64,000 bases of DNA from Echinostoma caproni (GCA_900618425.1 UZAN01040148.1:17204-81203); one strand, 5' to 3'. Shown: positions 36,841 to 49,448, counted from the stretch's first letter. Translations and numbers: made by a program. Notes: generated by a model not told the origin, from the letters alone.

Positions 36841-37560
36841 AGATTGTCATTCCATGTGAAGTGAATGAAACTTTCAAATGATGTACAAGTCTATCTGTCT
36901 TTCGGAATTGTTCTTCTCTGGTAGAACTGGTGTCTGTTGCAATTTTGTTCCCCATGTAGAGAGTTGAGGTGACAACTGAATACCAGATTTGTAAATGATT
37001 TATGCTTAAAGATGCTGTTTTCGCTAGGTTTTACCTCAGTTCTCGAGACCACAAGAACGTGAAGTTCTGCTTTGGTAAAGTTTGCAAAAGCGCTGGCAAG
37101 TTAAGGTGCTTCTTTGTGCAACTGGATAATCCGTTCACTTCCCTTTTTCGTGTTACCCCAACCCTTGTGTTTGTGATATCGTTTGTAGCCTATCTCAACG
37201 TGGCATTGTAACCAATTTAATTTATACCCCCTGAATCCTAAACTGGGCCACTATGTGATTTTGCTTTCCAACTGATCACTCCCTCGTTTTGACCCATATC
37301 CCTTTGACCTACATATTTGTCGACGGGAAACATTGTCCCCACTGTCATGGGTCGTTCCAATGCATTTCACTCTACTTTCATGTATGTGTGTACGTATGCA
37401 TGCTTGCTTCCTTGCTTGTGTACGCGAAAAAATCGATCATGTTTTCTCCATTTTGACCCTTTTAAACAACTAGTTTACCTTTGGCATAAAAAATAAAAGG
37501 GAACAGGTGAAACAATGCTAATGTAAATAAATATTTCGTTTCAATTTGCTAAAGGCCGGT
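36841..37560 (+). other. probable 3' UTR of the USP gene
   Basis: No further coding signal follows the stop. Candidate poly(A) signals occur near 37491 and 37526. A 69-codon frame at 37002-37211 lies inside and is regarded as chance. Confidence 0.35.
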
Positions 37561-40500
37561 CATGCTGTATACACGTACTCAGAACAGGAATCTTGTAGAT
37601 GTTCGTAGCCAGAACGCCAATATTGCCATGTTCGTCAAACCACCCGTGAGATAGGCCGAGCAAAATGGTTAATAATTCAGACTGAGACCCAGCGGTCGAA
37701 GTATACTCGTGTCACTACCAGTTCTGGCAGTTCTCTGAGAATTTTTCTCGAAATAGATAGGCAGTATGATAAGGAAAAGCCTTTGAAATGCACAATAAAA
37801 TGACTTTTCCTGAATGATGTATATATAATTTTTCAAGTAAATTGCAAGCCTTTCTGCATGATCTCAGTGCTACTTCATTTCTACTTTTTTACATATTCCA
37901 ACAACCGGATTGCTGCAGTCCTCCGTTTTGCTCGAACTGAAGAGAAAATGGAGAAGAAACAAAATTCTTGCTACTTCAGCAGTTCCATTACCCGAAACAG
38001 ACTAATTTTAAATTTAATGTGACTACTGATAAATGAGACGGTTAGAGTCTACCAAGATGAGATACCTTTGGCGCTGCAGTAATATTCAGCTCTCTGTAAA
38101 AGGATGAGTGATCACCGCATTTCTTCAACGGGTTGTATTAGATCACGTATGCCACAGAGGTATGCAGTGATTTCGAGAAGGCCAAACATGTTTCAAATGG
38201 AGTTATCAAAATATCAACCAAAATTTTGATTGTATAAGTAGCACTGGGCTCTCTGCTTGAGTAGATCGTGGCTAGCCTAGTCAAGGGTGAGATGATTGTG
38301 TTGATTACAAGTGACGCTACGTGCTCTTTGTATCGTTATTGTGGTAGTGCGTGCAAACTATAAACCGAGCAGATGAAAAGCAGCAACTAAGTGTGTGGGT
38401 TGTGAAGACTAGACTGAAAATTGCTGCCTCATGGCTTCGGGTTCACTCACTGTAAAATCAAGATCTTAGATCAGGAAAGTTTTCTGATGTGACCGAGCTA
38501 ACAGGGTAATAAATTATGAGTCCAAGAACGATATTTACTTCGGTAAAGGGACCAAACCTATATTCGCTATGCACTATTTGTTTGTGAATCAAATGTGACA
38601 AAACGTAAGCGAGGTGACTAAAAGTGTTTGTGGAGAAACTCCAATATGTTGAATCTTTTAATTTATGAACCGAAAGAGTTTCACCAACTGGATGTTTTAG
38701 ATTCCGCGTGCGTCAAGATAGCTGTTCAAACACTGCGCTTCTGCGAATCGTCACCAGATCAAATGGCGTGTATTGCTATACTTTCCTCTGATACTCCTGC
38801 AGAACGGGTATATTGATTACAGACTTTACATGACTATTGATTTTGGTCACGTGACTTGCCTTAGTCCACTTGTGTTGACTGCGTTGGGTCAAAATAGTGT
38901 ATTGTGTTTGTCCAATTGTTGGTCAGTTTCGTGGATTGAAGAATAACAAGAATAATGAGAACTATAGGTTTTTTAAGGTTCATTGATCATAGAAATATAC
39001 AATGAAAATTCAGGAAGGGACCCAGGGTCCTGCATAGTCTGCCTGCGGGAATGCAGAACATAGGACCAATTTCGGACAAAGTCCTCTGTAAAAGCGAAAT
39101 AAAATGGTCTGTAATAATAAGAATGTATCGAAATCAAGCACTCATCTATCTAAAATGTATTGAATGTGGTAACAGATAAGGAACATTAATTAACCAAAAT
39201 TAGGAAACATTTGGGGAATTAATTCACTGTATCGATGTGAAAACCATCAATTCTCGCCCCGTACAAACAAGACTGAACGACGGATAATTTGTCAGCTTAG
39301 AACTTCAAAGTATTGTGAAGAATGGTTCGTTTAAGTCTATTTGCTTACGGTCAGGTGAGATTAATGCATGAATACTTATGAAGAGGGAAAACCAATTGGT
39401 ACTAACTGATTTTCTGAATATGAACAGCAAACACAAAACAAATTAACAATGAAAACAAATTTCGTCAAGAGATCAACCAATGATCCAAAACTCTTGTGAT
39501 CCGGTAAGCAAAAGTTCTCAAATAAATAATGTTTAAAGCAGATATATTGTATTTGTCATAGGTAAACTGTCCTCTTAGTTTCCGTTTCACGTTTGAGACC
39601 CGACAGCAATCATTTACCCAATTCAGTTCCAGCAAAGAAAAATAAATAGTTCGAACTTTAAACTGGGGCGTTTTTTTCGGGAACCACTGCTGTACAACTT
39701 CAAAGGGCAGTAATTAAATAGTTTTGAATAAATCGAAAATATCAAGTTTAAGTCTATTTTGGCCTCAAAACAAATTTGCCGAAGAAACGGTATAACAATT
39801 TGGGATGCCACTTCAAACAATTGAAATTTCGTAAGACAATGTCTACTGAAAAAAATCAGATATTTATTGTCATGCTTAAGTTTCCTTTCTTAAAGAAACA
39901 GATTTCACTAATTGAGATCCAAAGCTAGCATGTCTGTCAGATGACTGCCATGATGTTTTATGTTATTACGGTTTGGGCGTGATTATCTTCAACCCTAACA
40001 AGTGCACAAACTTCGACAATGGGAAAAATTAACATTCTATAAATGGGGAATAGTAAATATGAAGGTAAATGTGGGAAGCACAAAAGACATGCCACTACGT
40101 GGTTGCGTTTCATGAACGATGCAAGCTGATTGACTCAAACAGAAGAGAGAAACCGGGATCTCACAGGTAGAGCGCAAGCATAATACCCACTTAACCACCT
40201 GGAAGACAATCAACTCAACAACCTACTTCATTTTCCTTTACATGCTATAAGGAAAAGCATCTTTGTAGACGCGTTGCGAAATTTTACCTTGCGGCACTGC
40301 AGCATCACTCTCCCAGGTCAGGAATCATTTGAAAACACATCAAACCAGAATTCGATCCGGTTGTACATCTATTTCAGAACGAAAACCGAAAATCTAAGGT
40401 GAACTGAGCCCTTGTTTTGATCTGATCGGCTCTCTTTATCAGGGTAAATCTATCTACTTTTAGTGGTTCAAAACTGAAACGTAACAATTAGAATGCCGCG

Positions 40501-41984
40501 CATAGCACCCACTGGTTCAGAATGGTTTGGAAAGACCTGATGCTGGATATTTTTTCCTGGAGCTAATGGAGGACTAACCTCAAGGACCAAGTCGTGAAGC
40601 CATTAGTACTCCATTAATCAAAAGTTTGGTAAAATTCGGCCAAACACCGTATATAGTTCAGCTGATTTCAATCCCCTACATTTGCTTTTTTTAAAAGAGA
40701 TTTGCTGAAAATTAAAGATAAGAACAGAATTTATTAGATTATGATTCTAGTCAATCATCACACGGGATTACCAAATTTCAATCGGCTCGTAAGTAATCAT
40801 CGGGTGCACTATTTTATTCAATGAGCTTTGCGTGTGGTTTGAATGGCAGCATTCAGAAGGAAACAGCTGGAAGTTGAAAAAGGAGCTCATTCAGCAATTA
40901 ATCGCACACGCGATACAAAATGAGAATCGTCCGTTAAATGCTGCGTTGTAGAATAGATATAGTTCATGCAGAATAATAATCAACCATTTAGAAGGATCGT
41001 ATTAATGCCGTTCTATGTGAAAAATTGAAAGGACAATCTGTTTTGTTACATCTGGTTGTTTCTATGACGAGCAGAAAGCATGACAGATTTGGTTCACCCG
41101 GTTAGTATTGCATCATGTGCTAAATGTTTGGTACGGTTAAATACTTTGAAGGAACTGATGATTAAGATTAAATAAAGATTAGACAAAGAGCGGATTTCAA
41201 GAAAATTTCAATTTCAATTAGAAATTTCTTGTAAGTAGTCGTTGATACACGAGCAGTAAATTGTCATCTGTATCACTTTCGTTCAAAATAGAAAAAAATA
41301 TGAAGCTTGAAAACCATACAATACCTTCATTATTGTTTTAAAATGTTCCCAGTATTAGTATCAAGCCTTACTTGAGTGTAATCATGAAATCATATGATGA
41401 GCTTCTGACAAATGAACTATTATCTTAATCGAACAGTCAAAGAAAGTCAGTTATTTTCTGTCGAGTAAGGGGTTTAATTGAGATATAAATCATAATAAGT
41501 GACAGTGGTTCACACGAAATTTCACGTCACTGTAGAGATAAGCACAGGTACTTCAAAAAAAGCAAGGGAACTATCCTAACTGGTCTCACCTGCAACCGAA
41601 AAAGTCAACACAATGCAGACTTTGCAAGATAATACATTTCGAAAATCAATACTCATATTTGGACCAGATATTGTATTGCATTATTAATATTCTACTATAA
41701 ATGAATGGTGCTGGCGACTGTACCTATAGTTCAGTCAAAAAATTAGTTCACCGTTACAATGGGATAAAAAATGAACTGAATATTCGGATACAACAATGAT
41801 AAAACGTAAATAGGTGGCCATCTTTTCAAGTTTAAGATTAGTTCGTTAGGGACCTTCACCGTGTCGGTGAGAATACGAGCTAGGCAGAAAACCGTTGAGT
41901 TGTGAGTTGTGAAGTCAAGAAGCGATAATTGGATCGCGTTGAACCGTGGGAACCTCAATTAGATAAATCGGGATTGAGTGGATG
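37561..41984. other. unassigned region
   Basis: No gene supported over more than 4 kb. The only recognisable item is a SINE-like relic at about 40140-40270, listed separately. Confidence 0.4.
40140..40270 (-). mobile_element. SINE-like repeat, second family, degraded
   Basis: Resembles 63355-63490: both share, in the same order, a B-box-side word (GGGATCTCACAGGTAGA here, GGAACCTCACAGGCAGA there), CGCAAGCAT, a TACCCACT word and a downstream TTCATTTTCCATTTACA-like stretch. It is more decayed than the 63-kb copy. Confidence 0.5.
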
Positions 41985-42262
41985 ACTGGGTCATTGAATA
42001 TCTCATGAGCAAAATTCTCACATGAAGTGATATGCAAATTACATAATTTTTTGACCAGTGTTTAAAAAAATAAACGAAACACGCCTGATAATTACTAAAT
42101 CGCGACGTAGGGTAATGAAGTCCTTTTTAAGTAGACCAGGGAAGATAACGGCGAACAATAAAATATGAAAAGGAAAAATACATTGATAAACAAAGGAACA
42201 TACAGTTTCATGCCTCACCCGAAACTGTCTTAGTTTGTGTATTTTAAAAGACAAGCGACGCA
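41985..42262 (-). mobile_element. non-LTR retrotransposon 3' fragment
   Basis: On the minus strand it encodes the RT C-terminal segment (GRLRRLSFKIHKL then AVIFPGLLKKDF), matching the same region of the element at 528-960 (GKLRRLSFQLQNL; PVVFPGLLKQEF). The open frame extends 5' to 42422, but that part looks unrelated, so the 5' break is near 42265. Confidence 0.7.
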
Positions 42263-42264
42263 GT

Positions 42265-43755
42265 CTACCAACACAAGCAAGCACAGATATTATTACAGTG
42301 CTCGAGCAAGTGGGTAAGTAATTTGTTGGAGAATGAATAAGCAACACACACATTAGACAGACACAAGGATTTGTCGTCGTTGCCATTTCACACCTCATTA
42401 GCAAGGCGTCATAATTTACCATTAAAGCTTTAGAAAATCACGGAAAAAATCATCATGAATCATAATCAATCATGAACACTGCATTTATGTTAGACCATCG
42501 CAGATTGGAGACGGCTCGATTACTTTGTATTCAAACCTCCTAATTTTTATCGAGGATTATAAAGGGTATTTCACCCGCTTCATCGATAGTGACATGGTCT
42601 TTGCCTCTCACTTGGTCTCAACATTTGCAGCCAATCAAGCACAAAAGTGTACTGGTCTGATTGACCAGTATAACACAAGCCGATACAAATCAGTCACAAT
42701 TGTGGACAAAAAACGTGATTCTATAGATCGGACAGTTGTTTAGGGGTGTGCTAGGTGACAATGAATTCATGTCTGTTTTCACAACCCAAACAGTGATAAT
42801 GTATTCAGGTCGTATGGTCTTTTCTGCTTTCAAGGGAGATACATGCAAATATGCTACATCTCATAACAGCAACCAACATCAATGAACATAATGAACAGAA
42901 TTTACTCCAATTATATTACTCACGCCAAGCACTTTCAAGAAGTTCACAATGAACTCCTTCCTGCGTAAATGCTATCGAATTCTCTCGTTGGCATCATTCA
43001 GTTGAATTCGACCTAGTTTGAGATGGCCTTCGATTAAATTGCTTCATGTCAGGTTTTCCTTGAGTCAGCCAGGAATTCATATAGTGTTTTGATGTGTGCA
43101 GTGATCTCTCAAGTTCTTCAGAAAAGTTCTCACGAAAGAGAAAGATCTCACTGTTTTGCCCTAGTTGTCAAGTGAAAAGTGGATCTTAGTTTTAGATCGG
43201 CTTAGAAGAGTACACAACTCAGTAAAAATAGCTATGCTTTTTCAACAGTTACCGATAGCAGCATATTAGCTTGGCTCCAAAGATAAAGCTGAGAACCTGT
43301 GGCTACAAATTATAAGCCCACATGAATCTGCAAATCAGGAATCGCCATCAAACTTCGAAGCATTTCTCCACAAGCCCGTACTTTACTACTAAGGAGAACA
43401 CTAAATAGCTGTTCAAATTCTGTCTTGATTTAGGTCCTCTCTAAAATTTGTCTTATCCAGTGGTAAGATCTTCTTCAAACAAAACAAACCTCACCGTTTC
43501 AAATTATCGTCACAAAAAGACCGGGCAATTAATCCTGGCAATCAAGAATTCAAAGAGAGCAAATACAAAACGACGACATATCCATCGAATGCATTTCAAA
43601 GATTAAAAAATTATACACACATCAAAACTACACCAAGCAATAGACAGTCACAATTATTCTAAACTACATGAATCTGACACTACGGTTTGTGGGTTTCATG
43701 ATGTTGTGGATGGCGATAATGAAACTGAAGAATCACCGTTGGGAAACGGAAGCCA
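42265..43755. other. unassigned region
   Basis: No gene, RNA or element could be supported; the small frames present have no splice or family support. Confidence 0.35.
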
Positions 43756-44211
43756 ATGCCAGTTCAACATTGCGGAGACCCTGTCCCGAAGAAATTCATA
43801 TTGACAAAGCAATCTGGCTGGAGGGAAAGTAGGCCTGTCGTTCAGCTTAATTCGGCGGGACTATGGACTGAGAGTGAGCAGTTTGCGAATGTCAACCAGG
43901 TCATGAGGGTCCCAAACAATCTGTTGAACACAGGCGCACGCGATTGGAGCGCCGGGATGCAGGGAAGCTATTACTTGGGCCGTAGTGACAATGATTGTGG
44001 CGGGGGGGAGGGGAAAATGCAGCAATGTGTGGTTCACACTTGGGATATTTTTTGTAATGCGCTGCTGTGTAAAATTAACTGTACCCATCGATCGCCTTTG
44101 CTCTGTTTGGCTTTGCTTCGGTCCGAATCGGAATTAACATTAATTGAGTCACAGTATCTTTTAAATTGCCGCAAAAAAACTCGTCTTCAGTTTCAATTAG
44201 AATTCACCTGA
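43756..44211 (+). CDS. unrecognised 151-codon open frame
   Basis: Among the longer uninterrupted ATG frames in the window. The middle is glycine-rich and the segment is more GC-rich than its surroundings, with a G run near 44003. No motif is recognised. A shorter minus-strand frame overlaps. It could be a real single-exon gene, a repeat-encoded ORF, or a chance frame favoured by local composition; no poly(A) signal lies close downstream. Confidence 0.25.
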   Translation: MPVQHCGDPVPKKFILTKQSGWRESRPVVQLNSAGLWTESEQFANVNQVMRVPNNLLNTGARDWSAGMQGSYYLGRSDNDCGGGEGKMQQCVVHTWDIFCNALLCKINCTHRSPLLCLALLRSESELTLIESQYLLNCRKKTRLQFQLEFT

Positions 44212-44636
44212 ATCGTGGTTAGCTTCTTCCTGAAGGGCTATTCTATCATAGTAACTTATGTCTTTGGTAAAAAATGAATCAAAAATAGATCAACGGTAAT
44301 GAGTGACCAAACTAAAAGCAGTGGAAATAGATCGTATCAACAACGGTTTGCTAATTGGAATAATGCTGCTGAAATCGGAAACAATCAATCCTAAGTTGAA
44401 AATCAAATCGATTGATTCATTAATTAAAAATTCACTACTTTTGGTGGTCGCTATCAAAACCAAGGTTGTTCATGGTTTGCTTGCTAAAATGCACGCAGAA
44501 AGTGAAGTCAAGTCAAGTCAAGAAAAGCTTTATGCACCCAAAGGGTGAATGTTCAGTAATTTACGATTCTTCAATGGATAGGTAAAACAATTGCCAACCA
44601 AAATACACAATATAAGAAATTCTACACTTTAATCAA
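44212..44636. other. unassigned spacer
   Basis: Contains a tiny tandem AAGTC run (about 44508-44522) and an 81-codon plus-strand frame without supporting signals. Confidence 0.35.
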
Positions 44637-46289
44637 TCAGAAAAATATTAAGGCAAGAGCTTTTTCCTTGAGGTGCGTGAGAATATGCTGACGATTTACT
44701 AGTAAACGACCTAGGTATGGAATTACTCTGTTTCGATAGGTGGAAGTCCGCGCAGGAAGCAGCTGATATTTGGAGCGTGTCCGGGGACTTGACAGGGCTT
44801 TCGCGATATCTTGGTGCAGACAGTGCCCTTGATCACGTGTTATCCTGTCAGCGAACGTATCACAAGCGTCAAGATACTTGGAAATAAAGAGATCAACTAA
44901 AACGACTCTATTAACTCCATTGTAGAGGGACAAAAGTTTAAGGGATCTTGGAACTAAAGAAAAGTCTTTTTCTTATAGTCCAAGGATAAAAAACGGAGAG
45001 CAGTGTGGAACAATGCAAGTAATCACAAATTTAAGAATAACATTATGTGGTACAGCTAGTTTCCTGGGCCTGTAAGCATAAAAAGATAGTTTTCGAAATT
45101 CTGTGAAAACGTTGATGACTTGAGCAGACCAGGACAGGATATGGGTAAGGGTGACACCAAGGTATTTAAAAGATACAGACTTGGGAATGCTTTGATTGTT
45201 AATTCTAAGATCAGGGAGATTGTCAACTAATGAAAGGTAACGGGAACCGATTTTAGGACTGTATGGAACTTCAATGCACTTACTGATATTAGGTACAAGA
45301 GATCGGGTCACAGACCAATCGTGAAGTTCATTAAGGCTGTGCTGGAGAGGTCAAAAACTGTCTGAACTAGGGGCTGGGCAACCAATCGCAATATCATCAG
45401 CATACCTACAAGCAATAAAGTTGGTGGGAATGGGCAGATTTTATATATTCATGGACAACAAGAAAGGGGACAAAATGGTACCCAGAAAAACACGGGCCTC
45501 AATGTTAATAGAAGATTGTACACCATTGAGTTAAGGAAACAGAGAGATGCAGTTGATTAGTACATTCAAGACTTCAGGAGTTGGACCACACTCAGAAAGA
45601 CGATCAAGAAGCACACTTCGGTCGAGAGAACCAAAAGCGCTTGCATAATCAAGAAACGTTAAACGAGTAGTATCGGCACCATTGTCTAATACGGAAGCAA
45701 CAGAATGAACAATATGAGCAACGGCGTCATGTGTGGATAAATCGGGTTTATAAGCAAATTGTAGAGGGTCATGGGAGTTACATTGGGTTATCATGAGGTG
45801 TAGCAAAACATTTTCAAAAGCTTCCGGCACCACAGATGTGCAGGCAATAGGACGGTACTTCGACGATCCTTTGTTTGGGATTGGTCTGATCCGGGCTGAT
45901 CTCCAACAATCGGGGATCGTTCTAGATGATAAGCAAGCACTGAACAATTCGACAATGGGTGTCGCAAGCTGGTCGGCTCAGGCTTTCAATAAATGAGATG
46001 CTAATCCATCGGGAATATGAGCTTTATTGACCTTGATTCTCCTCAAAACTTGGCGGACCTCGTCCGGAGAAACAGGGTTAATTGCATCATGGTTAGTAAA
46101 AGGAGGTGCGACGAAGCTAGATGCAGGTACAGAAGCAAATTGACGGTTAAGTACCTCAACGTTGGGACAAGAACTGATGCGTGAGCCACATAGTTTCCGC
46201 AAGGTGGTCCACATCTCAAAAAAGGTTTTGTTGCCCAAAGCAGTCTCGACGTACATTCCGTTCAGGCGTCTTACTTCTGCTCTAATCAC
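44637..46289 (-). mobile_element. non-LTR retrotransposon RT region, one frame with five internal stops
   Basis: Read on the minus strand, one reading frame spans the whole interval. In order: the pre-RT motif VLRRIKVNKAHIPDGL, motif 1 ARIRPIPNKGSSKYRPI, motif A FLDYASAFGSLDR, motif B relic GTILSPFLL, an intact YADD (RYADDIAIGCP near 45390), the FKYLGVTL box, then the C-terminal tail (LLPARTSTYRNRVIPYL) to a final TGA at 44637. In-frame stops are TGA 45978-45980, TAA 45531-45533, TAA 45441-45443, TGA 45351-45353 and TAA 44973-44975, with no frameshift detected. Upstream of about 46290 the frame changes. The catalytic aspartates remain, but the stops make it inactive. It is distinct from the 528-1660 element in sequence. 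Confidence 0.85.
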
Positions 46290-46725
46290 AACAGAGAGCT
46301 CTTAAACTCTGTTACGCCTGCCGGCCATTTACGCCGTCTCTTCAAAACCGTAGAAAGGTTTCTTGCATACCGTTACACAGTCCTGTGGCGAAACCGGTCC
46401 ACCGATATTTTATATTCAGTTATGGAACCATAAAATGCCGATCCGCTATTGCTGGGTGTCTTCATTCTATAAGATATACTCTGAATAAGGCCAGTGACCA
46501 ATGGCTTCTCGACGAACCTTACACGTTTTCTTATTGCTTACTCGTAAATCTTCAATTCAGCTTGATGACAAAATCTATTTGAACTAGTTCTATCAACCAT
46601 TATTCGATTCGAATAAGCGGTTAAACCCTGCCAGTGAAGACCACAGGAGCTTTATGGAACATAAAATACGAACAAACTTTAATATAATATATACCGGTAT
46701 TGTAATCCCTTTTTTAAAATACGAT

Positions 46726-47014
46726 TCACCGGGTACGTTGGTTATTTACTTCTTTCAAGCGGACCTCAGAGTTCGAACACATGCCAACCATGTGACCCAG
46801 AACATCACGTGATGGCCTGATTACATCGCACGGAGACAGTGCTTTCAGCTTATTGATTTCGAATAAGCGAATAACACCATATGGCGTATCAGTTTCTAGA
46901 TGGTTTAATATCTTCATGATTGAGCCGCACTGTATTGCAAAGCGACCTACTATGATGGAACCGGACAGCGTTGCATACCAATCACTGGTCGGGAGTGGTA
47001 AGGCAGACTGGTAG
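46726..47014 (-). CDS. candidate terminal exon, unknown protein
   Basis: On the minus strand a strong acceptor (AAATTGTTTGTGTAG) is followed by one base and 95 codons to TGA at 46726-46728. The peptide is well mixed with alternating hydrophobic pattern (SGSIIVGRFAIQCGSIMKIL, FEINKLKALSPCDVIRPS), among the most protein-like of the unassigned frames. An ATTAAA poly(A)-type signal (minus strand) lies at about 46678-46683, some 45 bp past the stop. I do not recognise the family. Confidence 0.45.
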
Positions 47015-47921
47015 CTACACAAACAATTTCTATAATTCTAAAATAGCGCCTGTTTTTCTTTAAAAAACAACAAGCGTTCCGAATTAACAAGTTTTGACTC
47101 AGAATGGAATTGCACAAAATACAGTGGAAACAAAAGAACAAATATCAAAATGTCATTATGAGTTCATATCGTGTGTGAACTAGGGAACTGCAAAGTTCTC
47201 TGTACGGGCCTATTTTAGTAAAAAAAAATCTAGGAGATACTACTAACAGATATGTCGACGCTTTCTGATATGGCAGGTTCAGTGGTACCATTTCATTGGT
47301 ACAGGATTCATGAACATGCTATTTCACTCAGACTTCCTCCGTTTTACCGACATACCGACTTTATCTATAAATCCCTTTCCTGTACGCAGTCAGATGACAT
47401 ATAACTAATAGGTATTCGTTACCCATAAAAGTGATCATCCTTTTCAACCATTAGGTATGATTACTACTTATCACCATCAAGCGAGCGTTACCTTGACATT
47501 GGACAGAGTACTCACCAATCTCTCAAACTATGTAATATAGCAATGAAAGCACCTAGTGCCAAGTGCTCTTAGTTTGTCCTGAAGCATGTACAAAATTTGT
47601 TTACAAATCGTTTCCTGTTAGATTTCGCACTGGTAACTTCTCAAGCACAAATATTGATATTCTCAGAGCATCTCCTAAAGTGACTTATCTATAGTTTTCC
47701 AATTCTCCTTCACTACCATTCACTTGTGCTTGTCAATTTTGTGGACAATTAGATGTGGGTATTAGAATTAATAAATTTGTTAGATTTTTCGCTTTAAAAT
47801 AGTTTGTAGTTTCTAGAAAATGCTTTAGAAAAATGTTGAAACCTTATTCGCAACTCAAAAATAAAATTTATTACAGCTGAATGTATTTCTGAAGTAAGAA
47901 TACCCTGTCCTTCAAACTCAC

Positions 47922-48034
47922 TGAGGAGACCAAAGGAATGTGCATTAAAGCTTCGCGATGCTTCAGGGGTCAGCAGTTGTCCGGTCTCATCATGGAGGAA
48001 GCAACATGATTGGACACATAAGTCTTCGATCGGC
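47922..48034 (-). CDS. candidate internal exon with near-consensus splice sites
   Basis: Minus-strand acceptor GGTTCTTATCTTTCCTAG and perfect donor CTCA|GTGAGT enclose 113 nt (1 base, 37 codons, 1 base). The peptide includes HDETGQLLTPEASRSFNAHS. The frame stays open to 47794 if the donor is not used. Its phase does not join directly to the exon at 46726-47014 or to that at 49449-49612, so at least one further exon or error must lie between. Confidence 0.45.
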
Positions 48035-48447
48035 CTAGGAAAGATAAGAACCTGTGTTAAATTCCATAGCTTCTCTGAGCACAAAACTGCAAACGGTTGA
48101 AAAAGGAAGGTACTGGGTTTGCTCTTGATTCATCATTGTTTCACCACTTCTCGATTGGTCATTTTGTCATATTCGTACTATTTACAGTTCAGCCTCTACC
48201 GGTCAAACTGGTTTACCTATTGTACCTTCAAAATCAGAGCTACTCTCTTGCCTAAGGAAACCATCTCCATGATAAGAGAATAGCTTCAAACTTCCGAAAT
48301 TTTGGAGGCTAGCTACAATCATACCGTTCCCCAAAACATCCTTATCTTTTACCCCATTAAAGGGTTTGGTATTTATAGCCTTAATATTTGTTGTTCCAAA
48401 GCTTAATCAATATGTTTTCCCCAGTACCCTACAATAGGGCATAAATA

Positions 48448-48600
48448 TGATGTTCAGTTGTTCGCCGAGCTTGGCAATTGTATTGCAAATGTTTCAGCAC
48501 CAATCAAGGTGATATTCTCAATCGGTAACAGAATGTCACCTCGATTGGTGCTGTAACGTTTGCAATACAATTGCCAAGCTCGGCGAACAACTGAACATCA
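48448..48600. repeat. perfect foldback: 70-nt arms, 13-nt loop
   Basis: Arms 48448-48517 and 48531-48600 are reverse complements with four differences in 70 positions and no bulges; the loop is TCAATCGGTAACA. In plus-strand RNA two of the four differences become G-U pairs. The stem is far longer than any chance hairpin. No transposon terminal motif or coding capacity is visible. Candidates are a foldback MITE, a hairpin-RNA locus, or a recent inverted duplication. It lies between candidate minus-strand exons. Confidence 0.9.
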
Positions 48601-48954
48601 AATTATACCACCAGAGCTACAAAAACAACAATCAACATCGTTGTTGACCAAAATGTCAGGGTATAAACATTTCAAATAAGCGATTACTTTTAGCAATCAA
48701 GTGAAACTGATTCTCTTTGGACTTGGGCTCTACCCGTGTACGTTCAATGACTAAGTAAATGAATTATCCTGTAAAATAAATGCAGCTTAATTTCCCTGAG
48801 TATTCTTTAGCATTCAACTTTATTTCTTGGTCACTGTTGGTAATGAAAATGTAATCTTTTGAGTACCTAAACTAATGACCAGTTTGGTTATTCAAATATT
48901 TCTCTAGCAGAGTAAAAATAACTAGCCTTGGAAAAACTTCATACAGACCTTCAA

Positions 48955-49075
48955 ACATAAATAAGTCGTGAGTTTTCAAAGCGTTGTTTGGCAGATTGAA
49001 GTCTTATTTTGAAACTGTGAAACATTCAGCAGTCTCGGTGGGTCTTGGACCCTCGTATAGACGCCGTAGGTCACC
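48955..49075 (-). mobile_element. tRNA-derived SINE-like repeat, copy 5 (3' part)
   Basis: Tail (AGCGTTGTTTGGCAGATTGAAGTC on the plus strand) plus the B-box half of the tRNA-like block (GTCTCGGTGGGTCTTGGACCC). Same truncated form and same orientation as copy 3 at 31.2 kb. A short plus-orientation scrap of the tRNA-like block follows at 49084-49115. Confidence 0.55.
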
Positions 49076-49159
49076 TTGTCAAGTGTGCGCTGTACAAAAG
49101 CATAGGTGGAGCCCATTATAGGACTTCAAATTGATAAACAACAATTTAATCAATAAACC

Positions 49160-49398
49160 TTGCCCTAAACGTTCGTTCGGTTGACTCCGGTTAAGTCCAG
49201 GAAAACAATCTTTCGTCACGGTCAGCTTACATGCCATCTGGTGGATGCGATATGCCACTGTAAGTTGGATAGGTGCGTCGAGTGTGAAAAGATCAGTGCT
49301 ATCGTTGTTGCCTCGCAACTGAGCTGGTAGAGCGTGCGTGATATAAAAGCGTAGGCGGCGTCCGTGCGTGTGTTTGAATCCCACCGAGGCTGACGACA
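49160..49398 (+). mobile_element. tRNA-derived SINE-like repeat, copy 6
   Basis: Head module (CGGTCAGCTTACATGCCATC...GATATGCCACTGTAAGTTGG...GAAAAGATCAGTGCTATCG) and tRNA-like block at about 49308-49394. The A box is CAACTGAGCTGGTAGAGCG and the B box is TGTTTGAATCCCACCGAGG. It shares the head-tRNA order with copies 1 and 4. Confidence 0.7.
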
Positions 49399-49448
49399 TT
49401 TTCACAATTCCTGAGTACTTGAACGAGCTTTGTTTCCGCGACGCTTAC

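Noticed and set aside
49308..49394. Possible functional tRNA gene
   Set aside because: Same repeat family with mismatched stems and an inserted stretch.
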